Notes: generated from the sequence alone by a model not told the origin. A stretch of 64,000 nucleotides of DNA from Gigaspora rosea (GCA_003550325.1 QKWP01000233.1:201645-265644), one strand, 5' to 3'; shown: positions 22,409 to 34,447, counted from the first letter of the stretch. Made by a program: numbers and translations.

Positions 22409-24575
22409 TCAAGTACTCATGTTTAATACGGGTTTAAACTTATCAGGAGTTTGAATATTTTTTCCAATGTGAAAAGCAGCTGTTGCAGTAAAATTATAAG
22501 GAAATGGTATTTCTTTTGGTGTAGAAACTGCATCTAATCTTGCCATTTGTTCAGGAGTTAATCTGTTGAAATTAAATAAAAAGTAAGCAAGTAACTCAAT
22601 TGTTTATAAAGACAGAGCTTAATAAAAATTTACTTGAATTCAAGAGCTTTAAGATTTTCTTCTAATTGAGCTTTTGTTTTAGCACCGATAAGAGGCGAAG
22701 CGACACCGGGTTTTTGTGAGATCCAATTTAAAGCAACCTTTAATTTAAAAAGAAATTGAGTTATAAAAATATACATAAGTAATTAAATACAAGATAAATT
22801 TAAAGTTACCTGAACAGGACTTCTCTTTATTTCAGAAGCAATAGCTTTAACTTCATCAAGAATTTCCCAATTTCTTTCAACGTTTGCTAACTTAGTAACT
22901 GAATCACTACGTGCCCCAATATTTCCTAAATTTGCATTTGTAACTGATTCCCTAGTATACTTTCCAGTTAAGAACCTATCCATAAAATAATGAAAAGAGT
23001 TATAGATTAACTCTTGCTTAACAATACAAGGCATTAAAGAAGATAATTACCCTTCAGCAATACATCCCCAAGGAACAATTCCAACCTTTATTAGTAAGAA
23101 TGAATCGTTAGTTATTATATTGTCAGACCTCATTATCAAGATTAGGCAATTATGCTTGAAGCTCAATACTTTTACTTGTTAAAAGTAAGATTAGTGTTAA
23201 CATTGAAACATATTTACTCACATCAAATTCAGCACACACGGACTGCAAATCATATTCCATGGATCGGTCTAACAAATTATATCGAGTTTGCAACCCAATA
23301 AAACGACTTATAAGAATTTATGGATTTAGTTACTTATATTATTATAATAATTAATATATACATTATTTTGTGTGTATGATTTACCTCCATCCGCGTAAAT
23401 CAGCTATGGTATTCGCATGGCTAATTACCCATGCTGGAGTATCGCTAATCGCGACGTAGAGTGCCTGTAAGATGTAGGAATTTTTTTAATAACTAATTAA
23501 GCAAATTCTCAAATTGAGTATATAGATGATATACCTTTCCACTTCTAATAATATCATCTAAAGAACGCATTACTTCCTCAGTAGGAGTACGAAATTCCCA
23601 AGCGTGTACATACATAATATCAACGTAGCCGGTGCCCAACCTCTTAAGACTTTCATCGAGATTTTCAACAAGACATTTACGGTGATTTCCACCTTTAAAT
23701 AGAAAAACAAAGATTTAGAACTTGTTATATACACAGATTCATAAAATGGGTAATAAAATTAATGAAATTACCAGCATTTGGGTTATATTTTCCCCCCAGA
23801 TTAGTTGAATTGACTTTATAAATAAAAAGTGAATATAAGTGAATATGTAGCATATATGACAAATTTTCACAGAAAATCAATAATAAAAATTAATATACAT
23901 GTATATTTGGTTGCAACTACAACTTGAGAACGTTTATCTGCGATATATTCTCCAAGAAAACGTTCGCTCTTTTTTTACATGTAAAAAAGAACCAGTTAAT
24001 ATATATATTAGAAAAATACTAATTATGATTAATATATGCTATTATTAACACGCGATATTTACCTCACCATAATTATATATGTTTGCAGTATCTAGAAAAG
24101 GCAAATATCATATCATGTGAATTTAATACAGTATTAGTAAATATGCACTACGTATATATATGTATATTTATACCGATGAAATTTCCGCCTTTTTCAAAAT
24201 AATAATCGAAAATTTCTTTAGAGCCTTCATAATTTGCACCAATTTTCTATTTATCGTATATAATAAAAGTTGATTTATATTTACAATTATATTAGTTTTC
24301 ATTTCAAGAAACAGAATGTCAGTAATACGAAAAAAATTTACCCATTTTTCACCAAAAGTCTTACCGAAATAATTAAAAAAATTTTTTTTAGAAAAGAAGA
24401 AAACATGGTAACAGATAATGATAACATAAATTAAAAAATAATTTACCATGGCGCCGAGGCATAGAGGTGAAATCCTCAATCCACTACGCCCTAGAAGAAC
24501 GTAGTCATCAAGGGCTCCAAGGGTTTCTGTAGTGCATGTTGAGTCTTGTGCCATTTCGTGATATTTTTTTCGCAT
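22409..24575 (-). CDS. Aldo-keto reductase (NAD(P)H-dependent), 13 exons
   Basis: Exons on the minus strand: 24575-24447, 24359-24342, 24246-24174, 24091-24063, 23968-23899, 23813-23772, 23692-23535, 23464-23385, 23306-23222, 23085-23051, 22975-22810, 22737-22634, 22562-22409. All junctions are GT-AG and the sum is 1143 bases, or 380 residues. Aldo-keto reductases reduce aldehydes and ketones with NAD(P)H in the cytosol. The catalytic tetrad is visible: Asp74 and Tyr79 (FIDTANIYNYGE), Lys104 (VVVATKY), His150 (MYVHAWEF). The motifs VPWGCIAEG and GAKTKAQLEENL, which line the cofactor pocket in this family, are also present. The second exon is only 18 bases (TFGEKW). A second ATG at codon 8 is an alternative start. 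No frame damage is seen. The substrate is unknown. Confidence 0.9.
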
Positions 24576-25149
24576 AAACTGTAATTCAAGTTTATATATA
24601 TATATATATTTTATTAGAATGTCGTACGTACGTTAGGGCATATACATACAATGTACCCTTTTTCTTATTAGATTTATTAGAAAAATACATAGCGATCCGA
24701 TAGGCAAAAATTTAGTTGCTTAATTGAGAAAGAACTGCTGTGATATGCAATGGTTCTAGGTAGGTCAAACATGAACTTAGTAAGTACATACGTATGTACG
24801 TAAGCTTCTTGCCAAGCAAAAAAAAATACCGATAACCTTATTTTCTAAGACATTTTTCTGACAGAACATTTTGCCGATTGAAGGTTTCACAAAACACTTG
24901 TTCTCGATCAAACTAATTACCCAAAAATCTGATTTCTTGACATGAAATAATCAACTTAATAGAAAATTTGTTATCGATTAAGTGATATTTCAGCAAAAAA
25001 TAGAAAATTTGTTATCAATTAAGTGATATTTCAGCAAAATGAGATATTTTGTTAGTAAAATGGATTGTTGGTATTATGACTTCGGTAAAATGATATTTCA
25101 GAAAGTTGGATTTCGGGAGATTAACCAGCCCGGCGTGTCACAAATTTCC
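24576..25149. promoter_or_regulatory. Upstream region of the reductase, with a 41-bp duplication
   Basis: Just upstream of the reductase start lies an AT dinucleotide run (about 24596-24612) that could serve as a core promoter region. Further out, bases 24960-25000 and 25001-25040 are a near-exact 41-bp tandem duplication (tagaaaatttgttatcgatt...). No defined binding site is assigned. Confidence 0.35.
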
Positions 25150-25286
25150 CGTGTAATTTGCCGGATATACATATTTTCCTCAATATTTGTGTATCATTAT
25201 ATGATTAATGATGCAGGGGAATTAATTCTACATGAGAGTTACATCACTAGCTCTAAATATGTAGAATTATCCGGCAAACACACACT
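25150..25286. repeat. Imperfect inverted repeat (gtgt..ttgccggat)
   Basis: The segments gtgtaatttgccggatatac and ctacatatttagagc/ttgccggat on the opposite strand pair over about 30 bases, around a loop of about 75 bases. It is a MITE-like remnant without an evident target duplication. Confidence 0.5.
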
Positions 25287-25637
25287 TAAGATGAAATTAC
25301 TTTTTCTTATTTTTCTCATGCGGAAATACAATTGTAAGAATTGACGATCATTAATAATTTTAGTAAAGTTACGTTTTTAATATATTGTAACGGTAATTCC
25401 AGATCTTTAAATTTAAAATTTTAATTTATTTAACAAAATCATTAAGGCGATTTGTGACACCTAAGGATGGCAAATGTTTTAAAACACGATCTTAAAAATC
25501 TTATTATTAATTAAATAAATAAAGCTACGCAATTCGATTTTATTATTAAATAAATCAATTAAGCATTTATATTTTATTATTAAATAGTATTTCTTACGAT
25601 TACTAATATTAAACAAATAAAATTACCTTGAATAACT

Positions 25638-25930
25638 ATGTCTCGTAAAAGACAAATTCGTTTGTACTCCAAGCATGGTCGAACTCGATTCGTCAAAAGT
25701 GTAACTAGGAATGATTTAAAACGTGATCTTAAAAATCACGGCATTGTTTGATCTAACAGTTAAAAAAGGTTTTAATACATTATGACGTAATTATGATCCA
25801 ATTGCAATGTCCCATGTTCGTGGAAAGCACGCTTTACAAATTTTCTGAACATGATAAACATAGTCGAAAACCACGCCAAAAGTGCAATTAATGTGAAGAA
25901 ACCAAAATTTAAGAATCAAAAGAAATTAAA
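25638..25930 (+). pseudogene. Basic protein-like remnant, unknown
   Basis: An ATG at about 25639 opens a short, very basic frame (MSRKRQIRLYSKHGRTRFVK) ending at a TGA after KNHGIV. Beyond it, other frames give AMSHVRGKHALQIF and VKKPKFKNQKKLKMMVEI. An echo of its RDLKN segment (aaaacacgatcttaaaaatc) occurs at about 25480. I do not recognise a family. It may be a degraded gene fragment. Confidence 0.25.
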
Positions 25931-26373
25931 GATGATGGTTGAGATATAAATGAATTTACATGATAATTAAAACGATAAGGATAAATTATTGAATTATTGA
26001 TGTATAGTATCCTTTCATCCATAAAACTTAATTAATAAGGTTTATATAGTGGTAATGCTTGGATTTCAATACTAACAAACGTAAAGCTAATATAGAATGA
26101 AATGTCGTTCTGTACTTAATAATGCTGTAATATAATAGCTCTGATTAGGGCTGTTAATCGGTCCGTCCGGTCCGTCCTAATTAAAAGACTGCCCAGTCTT
26201 TTAAAAAACCGGACCGGACTGCGGTCCAGGACCGAATAAGACCGAATAGAGCTAGACCGGTGTTACAATCTAATTTTTTATTTGTTTTCCTTTCCTTATT
26301 TAGTATCGTATTATATTTTTTTTGTCATTTTATGTATTTCTTATTTGGGCAGTTTGGATGATCATGGCGTATT

Positions 26374-26434
26374 CGAGGGATTGAAACCCCAAGTGAGGGA
26401 TTAAAACCCCAATCGAGGGATTAAAGCCCCATAT
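26374..26434. repeat. Three copies of a 20-base unit
   Basis: The unit (cgagggattaaaacccca with small changes) occurs three times in a row. Each is itself partly self-complementary (aggg..cccc). It is too short and too few to be anything but a local tandem repeat. Confidence 0.7.
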
Positions 26435-26459
26435 GGATTAAAAGTATATTGTTAGCATT

Positions 26460-26570
26460 TACATGTCTGATGGCACATTGTCATTTAAAAATAAATGACA
26501 CCTTGTCATATGACAAGTCATTTTTGTCATAAAAAAATCATTTATCTTTTTATGATTATACTTGTCATTT
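26460..26570. repeat. AAATGAC/GTCATTT cluster, second copy
   Basis: Repeated gtcattt, aaatgac, gtcatatgac and gtcata motifs on both strands follow a tgatggca start. It is comparable with 815-985 and 28720-28905. Confidence 0.55.
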
Positions 26571-26779
26571 ATAGTTTATATACTAATTATTAATAATCAC
26601 ATTGATATTTGCATTGATACGAAGAATTTTGAAAATATATATTTAAAAACTCATTATAGTGACATTTATCAATTAAACATCGCCGTTTGTTGATGAAAGA
26701 TTATAATATTTGATCAAATGTCTCATGAATCATGAACCATATCTCAACCATCCTAACCAAACACTAAATACTTATCCTA

Positions 26780-27075
26780 AAGAGCTTGTTAGAATGGCAA
26801 CAATAAAGAGCCGTTAGAATGATTATTTAACATAACCATAAGGAGTTTTTAGAATGGTTATTTATCGCTAACTATAAAGAGCTGCTAGAATGTTTATTTT
26901 AACATTAATTATAAAAAACTATTAGAATGATTATTTAACACTAATCATCAAAAGTTGTTAGAATGATTATTTAATGCTAACCATAATGAGCTGTTAGAAT
27001 GATTATTTAACACTAATCATAAAGAGCTGTTAGAATGATTATTTAACACTAATCATAAAGAGCTGTTAGAATGGT
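26780..27075. repeat. 36-bp minisatellite, about eight units
   Basis: The unit gagctgttagaatgattatt followed by taacactaatcataaa repeats about eight times. The rightmost copies are identical and the leftmost diverged. It is non-coding in all frames. Confidence 0.85.
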
Positions 27076-27194
27076 TGCTGATTCGACTATTTTGATTCTC
27101 ACGACTGTCACCTTCATTCGATACTATTGACATTTGAGATCCGATTAGTTTACCCCAAATTTGTATTAAAACTTACATTTCTATTTTTGTATAA

Positions 27195-27345
27195 TTCATT
27201 AAATATTAGTCAATCCGTGTAAACTATGATTAACATAAATAGCCCCTTTTTGTTAAAATCTTTATAACACGTTAACGTGTTAGCACGTATGCGTGTTAAG
27301 GGGCACAGATTATAAACATTCTCGATAGTACCAACGTGTTAAGCT
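27195..27345. repeat. Dispersed repeat, copy 2 (inverted to 690-805)
   Basis: It contains atccgtgtaaact, acacgttaacgtgttag and gtgttaagggg in the order expected for the reverse complement of 690-805. The two copies are alignable over about 120 bases. Confidence 0.6.
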
Positions 27346-28719
27346 TAATAGTACTATTTTTGAAAAGCACGTAGTGTTAAACAGTATGCTAACGTGGCAA
27401 ATAACACATCAATGTGTCGTATATTAAATTCAAATGTATATAAACGAATGAATTTGACTTCAATAAAGAGAGAGACAGATGAAGAGGGGTTCCCTCCGAT
27501 TTTACTTAAGGAAATTAAAGGAAGTAAGCTAGTGTAGAGTGAAGAGACCTTTATTCGAGTAAATCAGAAACTTATCTCCTAGTAACTATTAGAGTTAAAT
27601 CGGTTAAACGTATATACGCCCTCCCTCCTTTAATAGTTTCACTATTTTACATCTCGCAGATTATGTAATGGAAATTTGAAAAAGATGTAGATTGTTCACC
27701 TATATTTCGCAGAATATTATAACCACAATATAAAACTTGGATTTGTTATCACTTGTATACTAAAGTTAATAATAAAATCCGTCGAATATCCGTTAAATTG
27801 AATATGAAAACAGATAATGAATCCAAGCTCTACTATAATAGATTATATACTGTAAAATTGATTAAAAAATGGTCAAGTCTAACCTATGATTTAATGGTAG
27901 GTCTAATGTCTAGTAGTGATTTAAAAAAAAAAGGTCGATTCAAATATAGATATAAAACAAAAAAGAACGATTTAAGTATATAATTGAAAAAAATGAAACA
28001 TGTGACACTAAAAGAACTACTTAAATATCATTAATAAATATGAACTACGTTTATTATTATTAATCTATTACGTCAAGAATCGCCTAAATCATTTTTCAAT
28101 AAGTGAAAATTGAAAAATGACAACTGTAAAGTACTGACTCCATGATTGGTATCCGGAGCAATTCATATTAAATACGAAGACCAATGCCTTTATGCTTTGG
28201 AGGATAACCTGTTGGTGTAAAACGCACTGAAAAACTGGCAAAGTTGAAATAAAAAAAATGCACACCAGATACATCTCAAACCGAGAAGTATTATTAGTTA
28301 CCAATCCATGGTTGTGATTTCTGTTATATCGTTTAGTTGATTAATATAAATTATAGTTAGTTGATAACTAGTTGATAACTAGCAATTAATTGTAATTGAA
28401 CCAGTTAATAATAAATCGATTAGTTTTTTAACTTGTTTTTAAATCAATTAGTTGAAAGTTGCCAACTAGTAGGTTCTTCAACTAACGATTTGAAACACTA
28501 AGTCACACTAAACCAGGAATGGATGTTAAACTGTAAAAAATGCAAAATAATGTCTAGGGGCATGGTTTGAGTAATGGCCAGGATTAAGCTTAATTCGATC
28601 ATAATTCGAAATTACACTTTTGGGAATTATTTTGTATTTATAAGGATAGTCCAATTTAGAAATATATAGATAATATCGAATTCAGCTGATTTGAAGGTAA
28701 TGTTTTTGATAATAGTAAT
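27346..28719. other. Unassigned interior of the hAT element
   Basis: No gene is recognised. A short minus-strand snatch at about 28150-28240 (VRFTPTGYPPKHKGIGLRI) looks protein-like but has no continuation, and I cannot name it. Confidence 0.35.
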
Positions 28720-28905
28720 ACTGTTATTTATTTGTCATTTTAATGTCATTTATAAAAATGTTTTTTATGACTTGTCATTTTGCCATGGTTTTGTATAAAA
28801 TTTTTTTATAATAAATGACATTGTCATTTTAAAATGACATATCATTTATAGTCATTTTCATAAAAATTTTTATGACCTTTTCATTTGCCATCACTGAGTC
28901 ATATA
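28720..28905. repeat. AAATGAC/GTCATTT cluster, third copy
   Basis: About a dozen gtcattt/aaatgac motifs in both orientations end in tgccatcact, the complement of the tgatggca start of the 26460 cluster. This suggests both are ends or copies of one element family. Confidence 0.6.
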
Positions 28906-29069
28906 CTTAATAATTTGTAAAACCTAATATATTTAATAAAAAAAATATAAAAAATAAAGTATACTACAGTACTAGTATCGGGTTATTTCCAAGTTAAAAT
29001 CAAAAAAAATTTTAATTGATAAAATGTTATACAGTAGTATAAAAGTTTTATACGTATTTTATAAGTATT

Positions 29070-31630
29070 ATAAATTTAGAGACTTGTTATTGCCACCCCT
29101 TACTTTTGTTAATGCCACTCCCCATCCCGGGATCCGGCCTATTTCCAGCCTTTCTAGCACATTTCCGGACCAAATCATGTGATCTAAGCTACAAAACAAG
29201 GTCACATAACCAATAAAATTTGATAAAAGTTTTCTACTTCTAAAAATGTATATAACAAAGAAGCTGTGCCAAAATTGTTTACAAGAACTTTTATCAAAGA
29301 TATCTCTGAGTTTTTGACCAAATTTGATAAAAATTTTTTTAATTTAATTTCATAAATCCATAGTATTCAAATAAAAAAAATTTCATCAAATTTGGGCAAT
29401 AACATGTAGAGATATCTTTGATAAAATTATTTTTTTATTTCCAAAAATGTATATCACAAAGAAGCTGTACCAAAATTGTTTACAAGAACTTTTATTAAAG
29501 ATATCTTTGCGAGTTCTTGACCAAATTCAATAAAAATTTGTTATTTTAATTCTATGTATCCATAGTATTCAAATAAAAAATTTCATCAAATTTGGTCAAG
29601 AACTCACAGAGATATCTTTGATAAAAGTTTTCTACTTATAAAAACGTATATAACAAAAAAGCTGCGCCAAAATTGTTTACAGGAACTTTTATCAAAAATA
29701 TCTCTATAAGTTCTGACCAAATTCGATAAAATTTTTTATTTTGATTCTATGAATCCATAGTATTTAAATAAAAAATTTTTATCAAATTTTGTCAAGAACT
29801 CGCAGAAATATCTTTGATAAAAGTTTTTCTTCATTTCCAAAACAAAGAAGCTGTGCCAAAATTGTTTACAAGATCCTTCATCGAAGATATTTCTGCGAGT
29901 TCTTGACCAAATTTAATAATTTTTTTATTTTAATTCTATGAATCCATAGTATTCAAATAAAAAAATTTTTATCAAGTTTGGTCAAGAATTTGCAGAGATA
30001 TCTTTAATAAAAGTTTTCTACTTCTAAAAACATATATAACAAAGAAGCTGTACCAAAATTGTTTACAGAAACTTTTATCAAAGATATCTCTATGAGTTCT
30101 TGACCAAATTTGATGAATTTTTTTTATTTTAATTCTATGAATCCATATTATTCAAATAAAAAATCTTTATCAAATTTGGTCAAGAACTCATAGAGATATC
30201 TTTAATAAAATATTTCTTTATTTCCAAAAATATATATCACAAAGAAGCTGTACCAAAATTGTTTACAAGAACTTTTGTCAAATATATCTTTGCAAGATCT
30301 TGACCAAATTTAATAAAAATTTTTTATTTTAATTATATGAATCCATAGTATTCAAATAAAAAAATTTCATCAAATTTGGTCAAGAACTCGCAAAGATATC
30401 TTTGATAAAAGTTTTCTACTTCTAAAAACGTATGACAAAGAAGCTGCGTTAAAATTGTTTACAGGAAATGTTATTGAAGATATTTCTACGCGTTCTTGAC
30501 CAAATTCGATGAAAATTTTTTTATTTTAATTCTATGAATCCATAGTATTCAAATAAAAAAAATTTTCATCGAATTTGGTCAGTAACTCGTAGAGATATCT
30601 TTGATGAAAGTTTTTTTCATTTCCTTTTACAAAGAAGCTGTGCCAAAATTGGTTACAAGAACTTTCATCAAAGATATTTCTGCGAACTTCTTGACCAAAT
30701 TTGATAAAAATTTTTTATTTGAATACTATGGATTCTTAGAATTAAAATAAAAAAAATTTTATTGAATTTGGTCAAGAACTCGCAAAGATATCTTTGATAA
30801 AAGTTCTTGTAACCAATTTTGGCACAGCTTTTTTGTGATATACATTTTTGAAAATGAAGAACAAAACTTTCATCAAAGATATCTCTATGAGTTCTTGACC
30901 AAATTTGATGAAAATTTTTTTATTAGAATATTATGGATTCATAGAATTAAAATAAAAAATTTTATAGAGATATTTTTGATAAAAGTTTCTGTAAACAATT
31001 TTGGTGCAGCTTCTTTGTTATATATCTGATATGTTTTTAGAAGTAAAAAACTTTTATCAAAAACATCTCTGCAAGTTCTTGACCAAATTTGATGAAAATT
31101 TTTTTATTTGAATACTATGGATTTATAGAATTAAAATAAAAAAAATTTTATTGAATTTGGTAAAGCTCTACAGAGATAACATCGATGAAAGTTCTTGTAA
31201 ACAATTTTTGGTGCAGCTTTTTTGTGATATACATTTTTGGAAATGAAGAAAAATTTTATCAAAGGATGTCTCTACGAGTTCTTGACCAAATTTGATGAAA
31301 ATTTTTTTATTTGAATACTATTGGTTCATAGAATTAAAATAAAAAAATTTTCATCGAATTTGGTCAAGAACTCGCAGAGATATCTTCAATAAAAGTTCCT
31401 TTAAACAATTTTGGCGCAGCTTCTTTGTTATATATGCTTTTAGAAGTAGAAAACTTTTATCAAAGATCTTTGCATACAAGTCCAAATTTTATTGGTCATA
31501 TGACCTTGTTTTGTGGCTTAGATCATATGATTTGGTTCAGAAATTGCCAGAAAGACTGGAAATAGGCCAGATTCCAGAATGGGGTGGCATTAACAAAAGT
31601 GGTAATAACAAGTCTCTAAATTTATATACG
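29070..31630. mobile_element. Foldback element built of about a dozen palindromic modules
   Basis: Outer inverted repeats read TTTAGAGACTTGTTATTGCC at the left (29074 onward) and its near-complement at the right (to about 31622). They continue through cccattc/gaatgggg and ggcctatttcc/ggaaataggcc, about 150 bases in all. Between them, a module of about 200-210 bases repeats roughly twelve times. Its parts are aagaagctgtgccaaaattg, acttttatcaaagatatctc, gagttcttgaccaaatttga and a complementary half. Each module is itself a hairpin, and modules in the right third are inverted with respect to the left. No transposase frame is present. Confidence 0.85.
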
Positions 31631-31650
31631 TATATAAAAAAAACCTGCTA

Positions 31651-32155
31651 CAGTGCAGGAATCCTTAAATCAACAAGTAAAATTGACAATTTTTAAAATG
31701 TTATAAGAAAATAACTAGTATAGCTATTGTAGAACAATTTTTTTTTTTAGAAATGTAGAAAAAGACTTTAAGAATAAAACAATAGAATTTATTTAGTTTA
31801 AATACTTTTATAAAGGTTTAAAGTTAAATATTTTTTTAACTATTTTTATTAATAAATATAAAAATTGGCCACTATAATTTCCATAATTCTGGCCAGGGTA
31901 TTATAATTTTGGCCAAAATTATAACAAAAAAAATTTATGCTAGTTTTTTTTTTTTTATTATTTGCAAAATTTTCTGCAATTCTACTGGCCTGGCTTTGAC
32001 CCAACATTTGACCTAATATTAAATTAAAAAGTTCAAGTATTTCTATTTTTTTTTTTTTTTATTTGCAAAATTTTTTGCATTTTTATTAGCTTTGATCTAT
32101 TTTTCAACCCAATCCAAAATTTGGCTGCATAGTTGATTTAAGAGTTCCTGCACTG
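31651..32155. mobile_element. Tc1-type non-autonomous element
   Basis: Inverted repeats of about 28 bases (CAGTGCAGGAATCCTTAAAT at the left, near-complement at the right) are flanked by TA at 31649-31650 and 32156-32157. The symmetry extends outward through ctgc/gcag. The interior holds ggccaaaatt repeats and poly-T runs but no coding frame. Confidence 0.8.
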
Positions 32156-32189
32156 TAGCAGAAAAAAAAATTTTTTGTATAATTAACAT

Positions 32190-32460
32190 TTAAAATGGTA
32201 AATCTTCAGTAAACCAAGATTTTAAACACAAAACAGCCCGAACTGTTTCATAATCAAGAGAATTTTGTGATTTAGTAACTGTTAATCCAGCTAAACTAAA
32301 TAGTTGTTCACATGGAATACTAGTAGACAGAATAGCTAGATAATCTTGTATTTGCATATATGCGTTGTTTGAACGAGTTTGAGGCAAGCTGATAGTTAAT
32401 TTAGTCAAATGCAAATTATAATTTTTATCATTAAAAAATCATCGGCTAAATTAATTATTA
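32190..32460 (-). pseudogene. hAT transposase C-terminal dimerisation remnant
   Basis: An open stretch of about 74 codons reads YLAILSTSIPCEQLFSLAGL then TVTKSQNSLDYETVRAVLCL and KSWF. This is the pattern of the hAT family C-terminal dimerisation domain (S..S...ER.FS.AG, then R..L....v..l..L..W). The stop is at 32190. No upstream catalytic DDE region can be found, so the gene is truncated. It lies just inside the right end of the hAT element at 26146-32794 and probably represents its former transposase. Confidence 0.8.
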
Positions 32461-32802
32461 GCTTGTTTCAAACTCGTGTTCCAAAATAATGCCTATAGGC
32501 GTTATTTCGCACAAATACAGTGCAAATTGTAAATCAACTGATTACGCCATTGCTATCATTAATAAATTTCTCTATTTTATTAACGTTAACAACACCCATT
32601 TTCATTATACATTAAACGTGGGTTTAATCTTGTTTAACAAACTAAGGGGTTTGTAATTGAATTTTAACCAAAAACACATTTTATATTTGTTTCAAAATGC
32701 GTATTATCATGATAATATTTAGTTTATTTGATATTTACTATTAGGACGGTCCTTTCGGTCCGTCCTAAAAAGGGCCGGACCAATTAAAGCCCTAGCTCTA
32801 AT

Positions 32803-33298
32803 ATAATATATCTAATAAATTCGAAATTAAATAACGACGTCTTTTTTAAAAAAATTCCTCGACTAACGATTAAAATTAACCAATTAGATGCAATATTTTC
32901 ATTTTAAGCAAAATTTTAGCATTATATGTCAATGGTTTAAAAATGTTTAAACCAATAAAAAATGTTTAAAAATCCTTTTTTTTACTATCCCTAAAAGTCA
33001 AATTAAAAATAATGTCTTCGCTTAAAAAAATCATAAGTCTCAGATAGGGCCAGCAAAATTTGGTACTATTTATATGATTTCCAAATTCCTATAATCATAT
33101 TTAGATTTTTACCAGTCTTTGGTCCCAGGCCCACGTTAATAAAATCACATGTTTATAGCTAATCTATATTATAATTGGCTTTGAAACATAATATAAACAA
33201 TTATTATGATATTTCGTTAAGTAAATTTGTAGAATTTTTTCATTTTATATCATGAAACGTCCTGATCAAAACAAAAATATAAAAAAATAAAAAAACCC
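32803..33298. other. Gene-free spacer
   Basis: AT-rich, with nothing recognised. Confidence 0.4.
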
Positions 33299-34386
33299 TT
33301 AATAATCATTAAGAATCTCCATGCATTTTATTTTGTTACTACCTTTTAATTTCAATAGACTATCGGTGATATTTCGCTTGCTGATGGGCTTCGAAGAGTA
33401 CATGTTATCCGGGTGCATTTTAATCACAAGATTTGGTCTGATCTTATCAGCTTCTAGAAATTGCATTTTAATTTCATCTATATCGCTTGAACATTCAATA
33501 CTTCTATTCCACTTATAAAGTTTACTTGTATATCTACTGCGGTAGGTCGTTTCTGAGGATCAGGATCCATGCATCGTTTTGCTAATTCTATGTAGCAATC
33601 AGGAGTTCCAGGAGAAAACTCAGGTCGTAATCCCATACAAATATTATTGCAAGATTTGGCCATCAAAATCTCTAGATCCTGTTGATATTTCAGTCATGAT
33701 TATCCCTAATGAATAAATATCTGTTGATTTTGTAAATGTTATTTTACTAGTTAATCCTTCATTCAACAATGCTTGTTGCATTAAAATTTCAGGAGCAACG
33801 TAAGGCAAGACTCCGTATTCCTGATTTATTTTCCATTGATGTTGTAAGTCCCAGATCTTAAACATATGCGTTAACTATATCATCCTGTAAAATGTTGCCA
33901 CTATGTAAATCTTTATTGATAAATCCGTTAAAATGAATCATATCAAGATCAAATGTCATACATTGCAATAATTTTAATTTGTTCTTCCAATCCATTTGTG
34001 ATACCTCATAAATATTATTAGCAAATTCCAGAACTAGAACATAGCTTCCTTTATTATCTTTTAATATTCCATAGCATTTAAAAATGATGGATATACGTAT
34101 CTAATTTTACAAAATATTCTTAATTCTTCTATAAATTCCTTAAGATTATCTGAATTAAGCTTTTTAAGTGCAATAGGTGTATATAATTTTCTACTTTTAT
34201 CAACCAATTTGCGAAAGATACAATTGCAAATCCACCTTTTCCAATTTCTATAATACGATTAAATTCTTTATAAGGAATCCATGGTAATTTGTATTTATTT
34301 TCAATAAGCATCATTTTTAAATTTTTATCAAGATCAAATTGTTCACATGCGTATTTATATATGACTTTAAAAAAAATAAATAACAT
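33299..34386 (-). pseudogene. TKL-type protein kinase pseudogene
   Basis: Kinase landmarks occur in order on the minus strand: WIPYKEFNRIIEIGKGGFA (glycine loop, about 34240-34290), a catalytic loop read as INKDLHSGNIL (about 33890), DLG in place of DFG (about 33855), VLPYVAPEIL (about 33800), STDIYSLGIIMTEISTGSR (about 33690), then GLRPEFSPGTPDCYIELAKR and the C tail ending ILNDY before a TAA at 33299-33301. At least four frame breaks separate these blocks: after the glycine loop, around the catalytic loop, after TGSRDFDG and after AVDIQV. The family resembles the expanded TKL kinases of arbuscular mycorrhizal fungi and is paralogous to the kinase at 57299-58187. It is not functional as written. 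Confidence 0.85.
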
Positions 34387-34436
34387 TTAATTAATAATTA
34401 ATAATTAATAATAAAACATTAAGACCTGCGGGTCGA

Positions 34437-34447
34437 TAGCATAGCGG
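34437..34447 (+). promoter_or_regulatory. RNA polymerase III A box of the SINE
   Basis: TAGCATAGCGG matches the A-box consensus TRGCNNAGYGG at every position, 15 bases into the element. Confidence 0.85.

Larger units (their letters stand above)
26146..32794. mobile_element. Large hAT element (6.6 kb) with nested insertions
   Basis: The left end TAGGGCTGTTAATCGGTCCG and the reverse complement of the right end (TAGGGCTTTAATTGGTCCGG) match closely. Flanks are GCTCTGAT (26138-26145) and GCTCTAAT (32795-32802), an 8-bp duplication with one change. Subterminal ggtccg/cggacc motifs repeat at both ends. A hAT dimerisation-domain remnant lies about 380 bases inside the right end. Most of the interior is now other repeats, including a 2.5 kb palindrome array and a Tc1-type MITE. 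The element is non-functional. Confidence 0.72.

Noticed and set aside
25039..25344. 101-codon plus-strand frame
   Set aside because: It has no recognisable family, crosses an inverted repeat, and lies in repeat-rich DNA upstream of the reductase.
26374..26434. CRISPR-like regular repeats
   Set aside because: There are only three contiguous 20-base units with no spacers, in a eukaryotic context.
27753..27983. 76-codon lysine-rich frame
   Set aside because: It has no family resemblance. The composition follows the local AT bias.
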